A DNA stretch of 64,000 bases from Ruminococcus albus AD2013 (GCF_000526775.1 NZ_JAGS01000001.1:3038001-3102000); one strand, 5' to 3'; shown: positions 51,081 to 59,688, numbered from the stretch's first letter. Numbers and translations are program-made. The notes: generated by a model from the sequence alone, not told the origin.

Positions 51081-51608
51081 TTATTTTATGTAATAGATGT
51101 AGTTTTCCTTGCGGGGCTTTTCTGCGGGGTAATCGCCCTTGATATGACCTACCACACAATGACCGATACCCTCGTAATCACCTGTTATGCCAAGCTTAGC
51201 CAGCAGTGCTTTGCCCTCTTCGGATTCAAATTCTTCCTTGGCACGGTGTATCCAGCAGCTGCCCAGACCCACATCGTGGGCTGCCAGCATGAGATTTCCC
51301 ATAACAAGGCTTCCGTCGTAGATATATGTACCCACACTCTTATCTGCGAGTACTATTATAACAGCGGGTGCGCCGTAGAAAGGGTCAAAGCTCTCGTCCT
51401 TGCCCATAATGCGGGCATTCATTGCAGAAAGCTCATCGCGCACCTTTTTATCGGTAACGGCTATCATTATCGGGGACTGCCTGTTCATGCCCGTAGCGGC
51501 AAAAGTGCCTGCTTTCAGGATAGTTTCGAGCTGTTCCTCGGTGGGCATCTCGTCGGTGAAAGCCCTTACGCTTCTTCTGGTGATGATCTTGTCCATAACT
51601 TCACTCAT
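51081..51608 (-). CDS. Nitroreductase family protein
   Basis: 175 residues; GGAGG lies upstream of ATG 51608. The FMN-binding RRSVRAFTDEMPTEEQLETIL start and the GLGSCWI segment in the C-terminal half mark the nitroreductase fold. Such enzymes reduce nitro groups or quinones with NAD(P)H. Substrate unknown. Confidence 0.9.
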   Translation of the reverse strand: MSEVMDKIITRRSVRAFTDEMPTEEQLETILKAGTFAATGMNRQSPIMIAVTDKKVRDELSAMNARIMGKDESFDPFYGAPAVIIVLADKSVGTYIYDGSLVMGNLMLAAHDVGLGSCWIHRAKEEFESEEGKALLAKLGITGDYEGIGHCVVGHIKGDYPAEKPRKENYIYYIK

Positions 51609-51752
51609 AATAAAGCCTCCTTTGCGGTCTAAAAGCTTACCTATTTATTATATCACTTTTATGGGGTTTTCTTCTATCGGCTGAATGTACGAAATCCGAC
51701 CATGTTATTTGTGTAAAAAAACGGCAGGGAGAGTAATTTTCGGACTAGCACA

Positions 51753-51796
51753 AACAGCCATAGCACTTCTGGTTTCAGATCAGAAATGCTATGGCT
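51753..51796 (-). terminator. Terminator of the tRNA cluster
   Basis: A 10-bp perfect stem AGCCATAGCA (51756-51765) / TGCTATGGCT (51787-51796), extended inside by TTCTG/CAGAA, 26 nt after tRNA-Trp. The T-tail is weak (GTTTGT). Confidence 0.75.
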
Positions 51797-51821
51797 TAAT
51801 TCTTTTATACTATATAATGAG

Positions 51822-51892
51822 CAGGAAAGCACAGGGTCGAACTGTGATCTGCAGTTTTGGAGACCGCCATTCTGCCATTGAACTACTTTCCT
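51822..51892 (-). tRNA. tRNA-Trp (anticodon CCA)
   Basis: Cloverleaf on the minus strand: acceptor AGGAAAG/CTTTCCT with discriminator G, anticodon loop CTCCAAA, T-loop GTTCGACCC. No encoded CCA end. Confidence 0.95.
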
Positions 51893-51906
51893 GTATTTTA
51901 CTGTAA

Positions 51907-51977
51907 AGACTGTGACAGGGGTCGAACCTGCGCTGGCGGAGTTGCAGTCCGCTGCCTTGCCTCTTGGCTACACAGTC
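51907..51977 (-). tRNA. tRNA-Cys (anticodon GCA)
   Basis: Acceptor GACTGTG/CACAGTC with discriminator T, typical of Cys. Anticodon stem GCGGA/TCCGC with loop CTGCAAC. No encoded CCA. Confidence 0.95.
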
Positions 51978-51990
51978 ATATACTATCAAA

Positions 51991-52062
51991 CTTCCGCTGA
52001 AAGATTTGAACTTTCACTTACGGCTTCAAAAACCGTTGTCCTACCTGTTAGACGAAACGGAA
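51991..52062 (-). tRNA. tRNA-Gln (anticodon TTG)
   Basis: Acceptor TTCCGTT/AGCGGAA, anticodon stem ACGGT/GCCGT with loop TTTTGAA. Its D-arm is identical to that of the tRNA-Gln(CTG) two genes upstream, so the pair arose by duplication. Confidence 0.93.
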
Positions 52063-52068
52063 ATATAG

Positions 52069-52141
52069 TGCCTTCGACAAGGATCGAACTTGTGACGCCG
52101 GGTTCTTCAGACCCGCGCTCTACCAACTGAGCTACAAAGGC
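52069..52141 (-). tRNA. tRNA-Phe (anticodon GAA)
   Basis: Acceptor GCCTTTG/CGAAGGC with discriminator A, anticodon stem CGGGT/ACCCG with loop CTGAAGA. Confidence 0.95.
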
Positions 52142-52145
52142 AAAG

Positions 52146-52217
52146 TTTCCGCTGTAAGACTCGAACTTACATTTACAGTGTCAGAGACTGTCGTCCTACC
52201 TGTTAGACGAAACGGAA
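52146..52217 (-). tRNA. tRNA-Gln (anticodon CTG)
   Basis: Acceptor TTCCGTT/AGCGGAA, anticodon stem ACAGT/ACTGT with loop CTCTGAC. Paralogue of the TTG isoacceptor in this cluster. Confidence 0.93.
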
Positions 52218-52220
52218 ATA

Positions 52221-52299
52221 TGGCGACTCCGACCGGGCTCGAACCGGCGATCTCCTGAGTGACAGTCAGGTGTTCTGACCAGAACTGAACTACGGAGCC
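52221..52299 (-). tRNA. tRNA-Asp (anticodon GTC)
   Basis: Acceptor GGCTCCG/CGGAGTC, discriminator G followed by an encoded CCA, anticodon stem CCTGA/TCAGG with loop CTGTCAC. It is the first tRNA of the six-gene cluster; a hairpin ATCCTGCC/GGCAGGAT lies just upstream at 52304-52324. Confidence 0.95.
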
Positions 52300-52323
52300 G
52301 TATATCCTGCCAAAAAGGCAGGA

Positions 52324-52551
52324 TCAATTTGTTATGATTATATTATCGATGGTCACACCGAGTATGTGTGCCAGAATTACCAGATTATCAACAGATGGCA
52401 TAGCCTCGCCTCTCATCCATTTGAATATCGACTGCGGGGTGTTGAAGCCGTATACAGCCTGTATCTCGGATATTTTAAGGCCGTTCGCCTTGATGAGAGA
52501 CTTTATGTTAGCCCCTGTTGCTTCCATATTTATAGTTGGTGCCGATGACAT
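52324..52551 (-). CDS. XRE-family helix-turn-helix protein
   Basis: 75 residues from ATG 52551. Nearly the whole protein is one XRE domain (ANIKSLIKANGLKISEIQAVYGF, FKWMRGEAMPSVDNLVILAHILG). It should bind DNA as a dimer. It lies just before the tRNA cluster on the same strand, which may or may not be a functional link. Targets unknown. Confidence 0.82.
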   Translation of the reverse strand: MSSAPTINMEATGANIKSLIKANGLKISEIQAVYGFNTPQSIFKWMRGEAMPSVDNLVILAHILGVTIDNIIITN

Positions 52552-52580
52552 AAAAATGACCGCCTTTCTGATAAAATAAT

Positions 52581-52624
52581 AAACCGCCTGTGAGCTTGCT
52601 TTGCACACAGACGGTTTTTGTTTT
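52581..52624. terminator. Terminator between the 53-residue gene and the XRE gene
   Basis: Arms AAACCGCCTGTG and CACACAGACGGTTT (one wobble, one extra base) with T-rich tails on both strands. On the minus strand it would end the transcript of the 53-residue gene. Confidence 0.75.
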
Positions 52625-52647
52625 ATCACAAGACGATCCAATGAACG

Positions 52648-52809
52648 CTATACGATATCCCAAATGTGAGGGCTTGAACAAACCGAACTGTCTGAGTGCA
52701 GCACAAGAAAGCTCTTATCTTGCTGCCAAGCAAAATCAAAGCTAAAATCACACTGGTAATCGTTAAAAGACTTCATTCTCATTGCTGATCTGTTCATTAT
52801 AGCGTACAT
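52648..52809 (-). CDS. Putative 53-residue protein of unknown function
   Basis: ATG 52809 with GAGGTG 8 nt upstream, a promoter 120 nt upstream and a terminator 24 nt downstream. The protein is MYAIMNRSAMRM followed by polar, Phe-rich residues ending HIWDIV. No signal peptide, no known motif. The complete transcription signals are the main support for a real gene. Confidence 0.6.
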   Translation of the reverse strand: MYAIMNRSAMRMKSFNDYQCDFSFDFAWQQDKSFLVLHSDSSVCSSPHIWDIV

Positions 52810-52836
52810 TGTTTTTCACCTCTTTCTTATAGTCCG

Positions 52837-52856
52837 GAGGTGAAAAAGTTCACCTC
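52837..52856 (-). promoter_or_regulatory. Palindrome in the leader of the 53-residue gene
   Basis: A perfect inverted repeat GAGGTGAA-4 nt-TTCACCTC. One arm is identical to the gene's own ribosome site (GAGGTGAA), so the RNA could pair alternatively and control translation. Confidence 0.5.
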
Positions 52857-52929
52857 TTTCAGATAAAAATAATTCTTAAATATGATTTTCCTGAGCTTGT
52901 TTTCAGGAGTTATTTCCTTTGATGTGCTT

Positions 52930-52958
52930 ATTCTATCACACTTGCATTGAAAAGTCAA
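52930..52958 (-). promoter_or_regulatory. Promoter of the 53-residue gene
   Basis: Minus strand TTGACT (52953-52958), 17 nt, TAGAAT (52930-52935). Confidence 0.72.
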
Positions 52959-53031
52959 GTAGCTTTGTAGGTTAGTATTGATCAAAAAACGCATCGCGAA
53001 AGCAACGCATAATATATAAAGGGGTGATAAT

Positions 53032-53520
53032 ATGAGAGAATATCCGCTGAACATCTCAGACGAAATAGAATACGCCCGCAGATGGGCTTTTTCACGGAAT
53101 CCGTCATTCTATGATTTTGAAAATTCAGGCGGTGACTGTACCAACTTCGTATCACAGTGCATCTTCGCGGGGGGCGCAGTAATGAACTATACCCGCGATA
53201 TTGGCTGGTATTATATCTCTCTGAATGACCGCGCCGCCGCATGGACAGGAGTGGAATACTTCTATCGGTTCATGGTCACGAACCGCGGCGCAGGACCTTT
53301 CGGTGAAGAAGTCAATATCAGCAAAGCCGCAGTAGGTGACGTGATACAGCTTGGAAGCAGTTCAGGATTCTACCATTCACTGCTTGTGACTTCTCTGTGC
53401 GGTGAACCCTGTGTGTCAGCCCATTCCTTTGATGCTTTCGACCGCCCGCTGTCATCATACTCCTTTGAAAAACTCAGATGCCTTCATATCATCGGTGCGA
53501 GAAAATGCTGTGCTCAGTGA
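53032..53520 (+). CDS. Amidase_6-type putative peptidase
   Basis: 162 residues, AAAGGGGTG before the ATG. The N-terminal YARRWAFSRNPSFYDFE and GGDCTNFVSQC block matches the putative amidase domain (Amidase_6, a papain-like fold), with Cys36 as nucleophile and the His of FYHSLLV as base. Many relatives are secreted cell-wall enzymes, but this one has no signal peptide. Substrate unknown. Confidence 0.85.
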   Translation: MREYPLNISDEIEYARRWAFSRNPSFYDFENSGGDCTNFVSQCIFAGGAVMNYTRDIGWYYISLNDRAAAWTGVEYFYRFMVTNRGAGPFGEEVNISKAAVGDVIQLGSSSGFYHSLLVTSLCGEPCVSAHSFDAFDRPLSSYSFEKLRCLHIIGARKCCAQ

Positions 53521-53542
53521 AGATCTGTCGGCAATAGTGCGG

Positions 53543-53571
53543 TTGACGCATTAGTATCTATATGCTATAAT
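53543..53571 (+). promoter_or_regulatory. Promoter of the methyltransferase gene at 53626
   Basis: TTGACG (53543-53548), 17 nt, TATAAT (53566-53571). Confidence 0.78.
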
Positions 53572-53625
53572 TATCATCAACGGCAGATAATATCTGCCCC
53601 AAAAAAGAAAAGTGAGGTCATCAAA

Positions 53626-54297
53626 ATGAATATAGAAAGTCAGTTCAATAGTATAGCTGAGGAGTACGATATCAACCGAAGAAAATTTATCCCCTGCTTC
53701 GATGATTTTTATATTGATACCACCGACTTTATCGCCGCGAATATCAAAGAACCGAAAAGCATCGTTGACTTAGGCTCTGGCACGGGACTGCTGGCATACT
53801 ACTGGTATAAGCATTTCCCCGGATCGGATTATCTGCTCACCGATATCGCTGATGATATGCTCAGCGTTGCAAAACGCAGGTTTCAGGGGCTTGATAACGT
53901 GTCGTACCAAACCACAGATTATATAAAGGAACTTCCCGAAGTACCATTTGATACTGTGATATCCGCCCTTTCGATACATCACCTTGAACAATCGGAAAAG
54001 CAGGCGCTTTTCACAAAAATATATCAGGCTCTCCCCGCAGGCGGTATCTTCGTTAACTACGACCAGTTCTGCGCAGGGGATACCCGTCTCAATAAATGGT
54101 ATGACAGCTTCTGGGAAGGTCAGCTCTATAACAGCGGGCTTACCGACCGAGATATCGAACTCTGGCTGGAGCGCCGCAAGTTCGATAAAGAGTGCTCGGT
54201 CGAGGACGAAACAGAGATGCTTAAAAACAGTGGATTCAGTACGGTGAAATGTATCTACGCTTATCGCAAATTCGCCGTCATCATCGCTATAAAATAG
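53626..54297 (+). CDS. Class I SAM-dependent methyltransferase
   Basis: 223 residues, GTGAGGT before the ATG. SAM loop IVDLGSGTGLLAYY, acidic strand LLTDIAD, and the LPAGGIFVNYDQF strand place it in the Methyltransf group. The GTG-to-stop context and short spacing (13 nt to the next start) suggest it is co-transcribed with the P-loop protein that follows. The methyl acceptor is not evident. Confidence 0.87.
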   Translation: MNIESQFNSIAEEYDINRRKFIPCFDDFYIDTTDFIAANIKEPKSIVDLGSGTGLLAYYWYKHFPGSDYLLTDIADDMLSVAKRRFQGLDNVSYQTTDYIKELPEVPFDTVISALSIHHLEQSEKQALFTKIYQALPAGGIFVNYDQFCAGDTRLNKWYDSFWEGQLYNSGLTDRDIELWLERRKFDKECSVEDETEMLKNSGFSTVKCIYAYRKFAVIIAIK

Positions 54298-54310
54298 GAT
54301 GGTAAATGAC

Positions 54311-55105
54311 ATGAACAGACTTATAATAACAGAGGGCTTGCCGTGCTCGGGCAAAAGCACGACCTCAAAATATATCGCAGATAAGCTTAACGCCATATTC
54401 GTTGACGAAGGAACAGGGTCACACCCCGCCGACTATGAATTCCATTCATTTGTGAGCAATACCGAGCTGAACACTTTTTCCAAGGAAGAACAGGGATTGA
54501 TAAAAGAAAAGTCTGTCTCGCAGGGGGACGGTCATATTGTGTCCCTGAGCGGATTTGAGGGCGAACTTTTCGATAAACTGCTAAGATATAAGATATACGA
54601 CTTTCTCCCATGGGAAACCGAAATGCCCTTGATGCTGGATAAATGGCGGGAATTCGTAAAGACCGTAAAGCCCGATGAAAGATATGTTTTCAATTGTGTG
54701 CTGCTGCAAAATCCCATGTGCGAGACCATGATTCGCTTCGGCTTTGATACAGACCGCTCCGCCGCGTATATACGCAGTATATGCGATATCATAAGTCCCC
54801 TGGAACCTTTTGTGGTCTATCTCCATTCGGGGGATATACGAAGTGCAATAGAGAAAGCTCTCCCTGAGCGCGGCACGGAATGGCTTAACAGCGTTATCGA
54901 CTATCATTGTAACGGTGCTTACGGAAAAGCGAATAATATTATCGGATTTGAAGGCTATATCAAAGCCCTTGAAGAGCGTCAGAGAAGGGAAGTTGAGATA
55001 CTCCGCACACTGAATATTCCTTATATTATCCTCTCCGATCCTCAGACCGACTGGCAGAAAGCGTACTCGCAGATAGAGCAGTGCCTTGAAAAATCTGCAC
55101 CGTGA
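54311..55105 (+). CDS. P-loop NTPase, kinase-like
   Basis: 264 residues from ATG 54311; an ATG at 54299 is upstream but the AGGATGG site fits 54311. The Walker A motif GLPCSGKST is at residues 9-17 directly after the first strand, as in small-molecule kinases. No clear second motif of a named family. The C-terminal half is helical with a charged region. It may phosphorylate a small metabolite. Function unknown. Confidence 0.75.
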   Translation: MNRLIITEGLPCSGKSTTSKYIADKLNAIFVDEGTGSHPADYEFHSFVSNTELNTFSKEEQGLIKEKSVSQGDGHIVSLSGFEGELFDKLLRYKIYDFLPWETEMPLMLDKWREFVKTVKPDERYVFNCVLLQNPMCETMIRFGFDTDRSAAYIRSICDIISPLEPFVVYLHSGDIRSAIEKALPERGTEWLNSVIDYHCNGAYGKANNIIGFEGYIKALEERQRREVEILRTLNIPYIILSDPQTDWQKAYSQIEQCLEKSAP

Positions 55106-55446
55106 ATATTTACGAGGCTTAACATATTCCATGGTTGATATTGATAAAAAACAGCTTAATAAAGTGTACGTATGAACTTCTTGTGAACGTACAGCGAACT
55201 TGTTTTTTGAAGACTATATTTAGCTAAAATTTTTACATATATGACTGGGCTTTGTTCACCAAAACCCGTTGACATTTGTAAAAAAAAATGTATAATTAAA
55301 CTAATGGAAAAAGTTTTCATTGAGAAGGAATTTCACCGTGGTGCGTATATTTTTGCGCGGCATGGAGAAAAAAGTAAGCTATTTCGCGGGAGCTTAATAT
55401 TTTCCGCGAAAGACTAACTATCTATTTTTGAGAGGAGAATTATCCT
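55106..55446 (+). promoter_or_regulatory. Promoter and long leader of the cellulase gene
   Basis: TTGACA (55269-55274), 16 nt, TATAAT (55291-55296). The leader is about 145 nt and can form an 8-bp stem TTTCGCGG/CCGCGAAA (about 55380-55410) ahead of the ribosome site. The first 160 nt of the region are AT-rich and show no gene. Confidence 0.75.
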
Positions 55447-57390
55447 ATGAAGAAGAAATTCGTGGGCAAAGTACTGTCCGCAATGTCCGCTGCTGCTATC
55501 GCAGCAACAGGCGCAGCTTCTCTGCCGATCGCAAATGTCAAGGCATCTGCACTTTCCGGTCAGAGTTCATGGAACATCGTTTCCCAGATGAAGATCGGCT
55601 GGAACCTCGGTAATACGCTTGATGCGCACAATTCCAAAGTACCTTCCGGTTCTTCACCCGAGAAGTATGCAACTCAGTGGGGTATGCCCGCACCTAATGC
55701 AAGACAGTTCCAGGCAGTCAAGGAAGCAGGCTTCAATACTGTTCGTATACCTGTGACCTGGTATGAGCATCTTGAACAGAACGGCAATGGTTATCATGTA
55801 AATGATACATGGATGAACTATGTTAAGCAGACTGTTGATTATGCTATCGATCGTGATATGTTCGTTATCCTGAACATCCACCACGAGAATTTCATCAATG
55901 TTTCTCAGTTCAATGATAACACTTATTATCAGGCAGAGCTGAAGATGAAGGGCATCTGGTCTGATATTGCTGAAACATTCGCAAACTATGACCAGCACCT
56001 CATTTTCGAGGGCATGAACGAGCCTCGTCAGACAGGCAACAGCGCTGTTTCCGAGTGGGGCAACGGTTCAGGCGATAACGGCTACACTTGGAACTACATC
56101 AACAAGCTGAATGCTACATTTGTAAATACTGTTCGTAATCAGGGTTCAAGCCAGAACAGAGAGCGTCTGCTGATGCTGCCCGGCTACTGCGCATCCAATG
56201 ACCAGACAGCTATTTCCAACATTGCTATCCCTAACAATGCAGGCAATGTAGCACTTTCTGTACACGCATATACTCCTTACTACTTCACAATGGCTACCGA
56301 TGACAAGGCTAACCACAACTTCCCCGGTCAGTCCGGTTGGGGTGCAGATTATGAAGGCGAGATCTCCAATATGTTCAACTATCTTGGCAATCTCCAGCGT
56401 CAGAAGAATGCTCCCGTTATCATCGGTGAGTTCTCTGCTTCCGACTTCGGCAACACTAACGACCGTATCGCATGGGCTAAGTACTACCTCGGCAGAGCTA
56501 AGGAACAGGGTATCCCCTGCGTTCTGTGGGATAACAACGTTGTTGGCGTAGCTAACGGCGAAGCTCACGGTTATCTGAACCGCGGCAGCTGCACATGGTA
56601 TGATGGTGCTAAGGATGTTGTTGCAGCTATGATGGGCGTTTACGGCATCAGCTCCAACCTCAACAGCTCTGTTGCAGTTGACCCCAACTTCAAGTGGTCA
56701 AGTGTTGACATCGGTTCCAAGTGGGTACAGCTCTACAAGAATGATAGCGGTAAGACCATCTCTTCCTGGAAGAACTTCACAGTTGATGGCTGGAAGAACT
56801 ATGCTAACAGCAACTACGACTTCGCTCTCGTTTATGATTCCGCATCTCAGCCTGAGCTCGTTCTTCAGGACGGCGGCAACAATACATGGAACCGTGTAAG
56901 CTCAAGCGACTACAGCGGTACTCCTTTCGTTAAGACATTCACCTATGATGATCTGATGGCAGCTGTAAATAACAGCGGTCTGTCCATGAACGATATGAGC
57001 AACCTCTTCATCAGCGCTACTACCAGCGAGCTGACAGCTTACGGTCTGTATGCAGTTCCTAAGAACTATTCCAATCCCGATCCTAATCCTTATCAGCCTT
57101 CCGGCGATACTTATCCTACAAATATCAGAGTGAACTACAACACTCAGTATCACCAGATCCAGTTCATATGGGATTCAGTTCCTAATGCACAGAACTATGG
57201 TATCGCAGTTTATCTGGCAGGCAAGTGGAGAGTTCAGACTTCCTATATCCCTGCTTCTACCAGAAGCTATGTAACTCCCAAGAACCTGACACCCGGTCTG
57301 TCCTACAAGGTTGCTATCGCAGCTAAGGTAAACGGTACATGGGATACTCTAAATGCTATCAAGAATGCTGTATTTGTTACTGTAAGATAA
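55447..57390 (+). CDS. Secreted GH5 endoglucanase with two C-terminal modules
   Basis: 647 residues, GAGAGGAG before the ATG. The signal peptide is residues 1-34 (Lys-rich start, Ala-rich core). The GH5 barrel (about 40-400) begins with IGWNLGNTLDA, has the acid/base Glu192 in GMNEP and the nucleophile Glu328 in IIGEFSA, fitting subfamily GH5_4-like cellulases. Residues 415-535 form a beta-rich module of unknown family. After a Pro/Asn-rich linker, residues 555-647 form a fibronectin-III-like module (YHQIQFIWDSV, YGIAVYLAGKWRV). The latter resembles C-terminal modules of R. albus enzymes (CBM37-like), which is inference. No dockerin. Confidence 0.94.
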   Translation: MKKKFVGKVLSAMSAAAIAATGAASLPIANVKASALSGQSSWNIVSQMKIGWNLGNTLDAHNSKVPSGSSPEKYATQWGMPAPNARQFQAVKEAGFNTVRIPVTWYEHLEQNGNGYHVNDTWMNYVKQTVDYAIDRDMFVILNIHHENFINVSQFNDNTYYQAELKMKGIWSDIAETFANYDQHLIFEGMNEPRQTGNSAVSEWGNGSGDNGYTWNYINKLNATFVNTVRNQGSSQNRERLLMLPGYCASNDQTAISNIAIPNNAGNVALSVHAYTPYYFTMATDDKANHNFPGQSGWGADYEGEISNMFNYLGNLQRQKNAPVIIGEFSASDFGNTNDRIAWAKYYLGRAKEQGIPCVLWDNNVVGVANGEAHGYLNRGSCTWYDGAKDVVAAMMGVYGISSNLNSSVAVDPNFKWSSVDIGSKWVQLYKNDSGKTISSWKNFTVDGWKNYANSNYDFALVYDSASQPELVLQDGGNNTWNRVSSSDYSGTPFVKTFTYDDLMAAVNNSGLSMNDMSNLFISATTSELTAYGLYAVPKNYSNPDPNPYQPSGDTYPTNIRVNYNTQYHQIQFIWDSVPNAQNYGIAVYLAGKWRVQTSYIPASTRSYVTPKNLTPGLSYKVAIAAKVNGTWDTLNAIKNAVFVTVR

Positions 57391-57427
57391 TTTTCAGCAG
57401 ATAGTTTAGTGTAATATCACAAGATCT

Positions 57428-57480
57428 CACCGACTTTTCCGCGGCAGATATCCTCTGCCGCAGAGGGTCGGTGTTTTTTG
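57428..57480 (+). terminator. Terminator of the cellulase gene
   Basis: Outer arms CACCGAC/GTCGGTG, inner arms GCGGCAGA/TCTGCCGC, then TTTTTT. Confidence 0.92.
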
Positions 57481-57491
57481 CTTTCCGATGA

Positions 57492-57520
57492 TTGACCTTC
57501 CCTGTGAACCGTGCTATAAT
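57492..57520 (+). promoter_or_regulatory. Promoter of the MFS gene
   Basis: TTGACC (57492-57497), 17 nt, TATAAT (57515-57520). Confidence 0.85.
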
Positions 57521-57560
57521 TATAGTAAAAATTATCGGTATATATTAAGTGAGGTAAACA

Positions 57561-58730
57561 ATGACAGCACTTCTTTTAGCCGTGATATATCTTGCGTTCA
57601 TAAGTCTCGGTCTTCCCGATTCGCTTCTTGGCTCGGGCTGGCCGACCATGCAGAAGGACTTTGGCGTACCATCATCTTACGCGGGATATGTCTCAATGTC
57701 AATATCATTCATGACGATAATCTCAGCCCTTATCGCACCCGCACTTATCCGCAGATTCAAGACACATAATATAGTCGTAATCTCAATTCTCCTGACAGTT
57801 CTGGGGCTGATGGGATTTTCATTCGCCTCAAGCTACGCCATGCTATTCCTGTTCGTAATACCCTATGGGCTTGGCGCAGGTTCGGTGGATTCCGCCCTTA
57901 ACAACTACGTGGCGAAGCATTATTCATCTTCGGTTATGAACTTTCTCCACTGCTTTTACGGCGTAGGCGCAATGATAAGTCCCTACATAATGTCCATTGC
58001 CCTGTCCCGCGCCCGCTGGAATGAGGGCTACCGCTGGACAGCGTATATACAGTCGGGGATAATGCTTGTCTGCCTGCTGTCTTTCCCGCTGTGGAAGAAA
58101 AATGCGGAAACTTCCGATGATGACGAAAGCGACAGCACAGGCATAATCTCTGCCCTGAAGATTCGCGGCGTTATCCCGACACTGATAGCATTTTACGCTT
58201 ACTGTTCGGGTGAAGCCACCTGCTTCCTCTGGACTTCCAGCTACTTTGTCGGCGCAAAGCAGGGTATAAGTACCGAACTAGCCGCCGCATTCGGTTCGCT
58301 GATATTCGGCGGATTGATGTTCGGCCGCCTGATATCCGCATTTGTTTCCAACAAACTGGGTGACAGACTACTGATACGCATCGGGATAGCCGTCGAGGTT
58401 TTTGGTACACTGCTGATATTCCTGCCGCTGAAAAGCTATATCCCAGCGGCGGTCGGATTTGTGATAACAGGTATCGGCATGGGACCTGTCTACCCTGCGA
58501 TACAGCATATGGCACCCGAAAACTTCGGCAGAAAAAACAGCGCCGCCGTTATAGGTCTGCAAATGGCATCGGCATACATCGGCAGTACATTCATGCCCAT
58601 GGTATTCGGACTTTTGCAGCAAGCCCTCGGCATCGCGATAATGCCGATGTATCTCACATTTTTCGCAGTGCTGAATATAGGTTTGCTTGAATTCGCATAC
58701 AAGCGTATACCATCGCATACGACCGTATAA
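57561..58730 (+). CDS. MFS transporter
   Basis: 389 residues. Twelve hydrophobic segments in two halves. The start (LAFISLGLPDSLLGSGWPTM) is typical of the fucose/sugar-permease-like MFS group. The substrate is unknown; the neighbouring cellulase could suggest a sugar, but the gene has its own promoter. The last codons run into a tandem 30-bp repeat (58716-58775). Confidence 0.88.
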   Translation: MTALLLAVIYLAFISLGLPDSLLGSGWPTMQKDFGVPSSYAGYVSMSISFMTIISALIAPALIRRFKTHNIVVISILLTVLGLMGFSFASSYAMLFLFVIPYGLGAGSVDSALNNYVAKHYSSSVMNFLHCFYGVGAMISPYIMSIALSRARWNEGYRWTAYIQSGIMLVCLLSFPLWKKNAETSDDDESDSTGIISALKIRGVIPTLIAFYAYCSGEATCFLWTSSYFVGAKQGISTELAAAFGSLIFGGLMFGRLISAFVSNKLGDRLLIRIGIAVEVFGTLLIFLPLKSYIPAAVGFVITGIGMGPVYPAIQHMAPENFGRKNSAAVIGLQMASAYIGSTFMPMVFGLLQQALGIAIMPMYLTFFAVLNIGLLEFAYKRIPSHTTV

Positions 58731-58775
58731 CCAAATATACCAAATCATACGACCGCATACCAAAATATACGGTGC
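58716..58775 (+). repeat. Two tandem copies of a 30-bp unit
   Basis: Units 58716-58745 and 58746-58775 start with CATACGACCG and share most of their length, with a few substitutions and one small indel. They span the end of the MFS gene and the spacer before the nitrilase gene. Confidence 0.7.
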
Positions 58776-58813
58776 GGCAAACGAATGCCCATAAAACCCA
58801 AAAGGAGACCGAA

Positions 58814-59659
58814 ATGAGCAAACTAAAAATAGCATTGTTACAGCTGACCCCCACAGGCACTATTAAGGGGAATCTCGAAAAAGGTATAACCGCATGCAAA
58901 GAAGCAAAGTCACAGGGGGCAGATATCGCACTTTTTCCCGAAATGTTCAGTATCGGCTACGATATCTACGACCCGCCCGCAGAGGAATGGACAGCCCGTG
59001 CAATATCCACAGATGATGATTTCGTGCAGTCATTCGGCAGACTTTCAGCTGAACTTGATATGGCAATAGGCATAACTTTCCTTGAAAAGCACGACCCAAA
59101 ACCACTGAACACGCTCGTTCTTTTCGACCGTTACGGCAGGCAAGCCATGAAGTATTCAAAAGTCCACACCTGTGATTTCAGCGCAGAAGCCGCACTTTCA
59201 TCAGGTGACGGGTTTAAGGTCTGCGACCTTGATACAGCTGTAGGTACAGTCAAAGTCGGCGCGATGATCTGCTTTGACCGCGAATTCCCCGAAAGCGCAA
59301 GGATACTCATGCTGAAAGGCGCAGAGATAGTTCTCGCCCCCAACGCCTGCCCAATGGAGATCAATCGCTTGTCTGCACTTAGGACTAGGGCATACGAAAA
59401 TATGATCGCCGTTGCGACCTGCAATTATCCCGATACCGTCCCCGACTGCAACGGTCATTCCACCATATTCGATGGTATCGCATGGCTTCGTGATGAACCG
59501 GGCGTTCGCGATATGTGCATACTTGAAGCTGACGGAAGCGAGGGTATATTCACCGCCGATATCGACCTTGCAATGCTTCGGGATTACCGCGATAACGAAG
59601 TAATGGGCGATAACTACCGCAAACCATGGGCTTACAGCGACCTCACCGCCAACTCATAA
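58814..59659 (+). CDS. Carbon-nitrogen hydrolase (nitrilase superfamily)
   Basis: 281 residues from ATG 58814 with AAAGGAG at 58801-58807. The catalytic triad is Glu43 (LFPEMFS), Lys (MKYSKVH) and Cys (GAMICFDREFPE). The group includes amidases such as N-carbamoylputrescine amidase and omega-amidase. The substrate cannot be told. Probably co-transcribed with the MFS gene before it and the methyltransferase after it. Confidence 0.9.
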   Translation: MSKLKIALLQLTPTGTIKGNLEKGITACKEAKSQGADIALFPEMFSIGYDIYDPPAEEWTARAISTDDDFVQSFGRLSAELDMAIGITFLEKHDPKPLNTLVLFDRYGRQAMKYSKVHTCDFSAEAALSSGDGFKVCDLDTAVGTVKVGAMICFDREFPESARILMLKGAEIVLAPNACPMEINRLSALRTRAYENMIAVATCNYPDTVPDCNGHSTIFDGIAWLRDEPGVRDMCILEADGSEGIFTADIDLAMLRDYRDNEVMGDNYRKPWAYSDLTANS

Positions 59660-59688
59660 TGATCACTATACCGATAAGGAGAAATATT

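Noticed and set aside
51685..52130. Short open frames over the tRNA cluster that could be read as + strand genes
   Set aside because: They are by-products of six well-folded tRNA genes on the minus strand.
51822..52299. Recent duplication of the entire tRNA block
   Set aside because: Only the two tRNA-Gln genes are alike; the others differ in sequence and identity.
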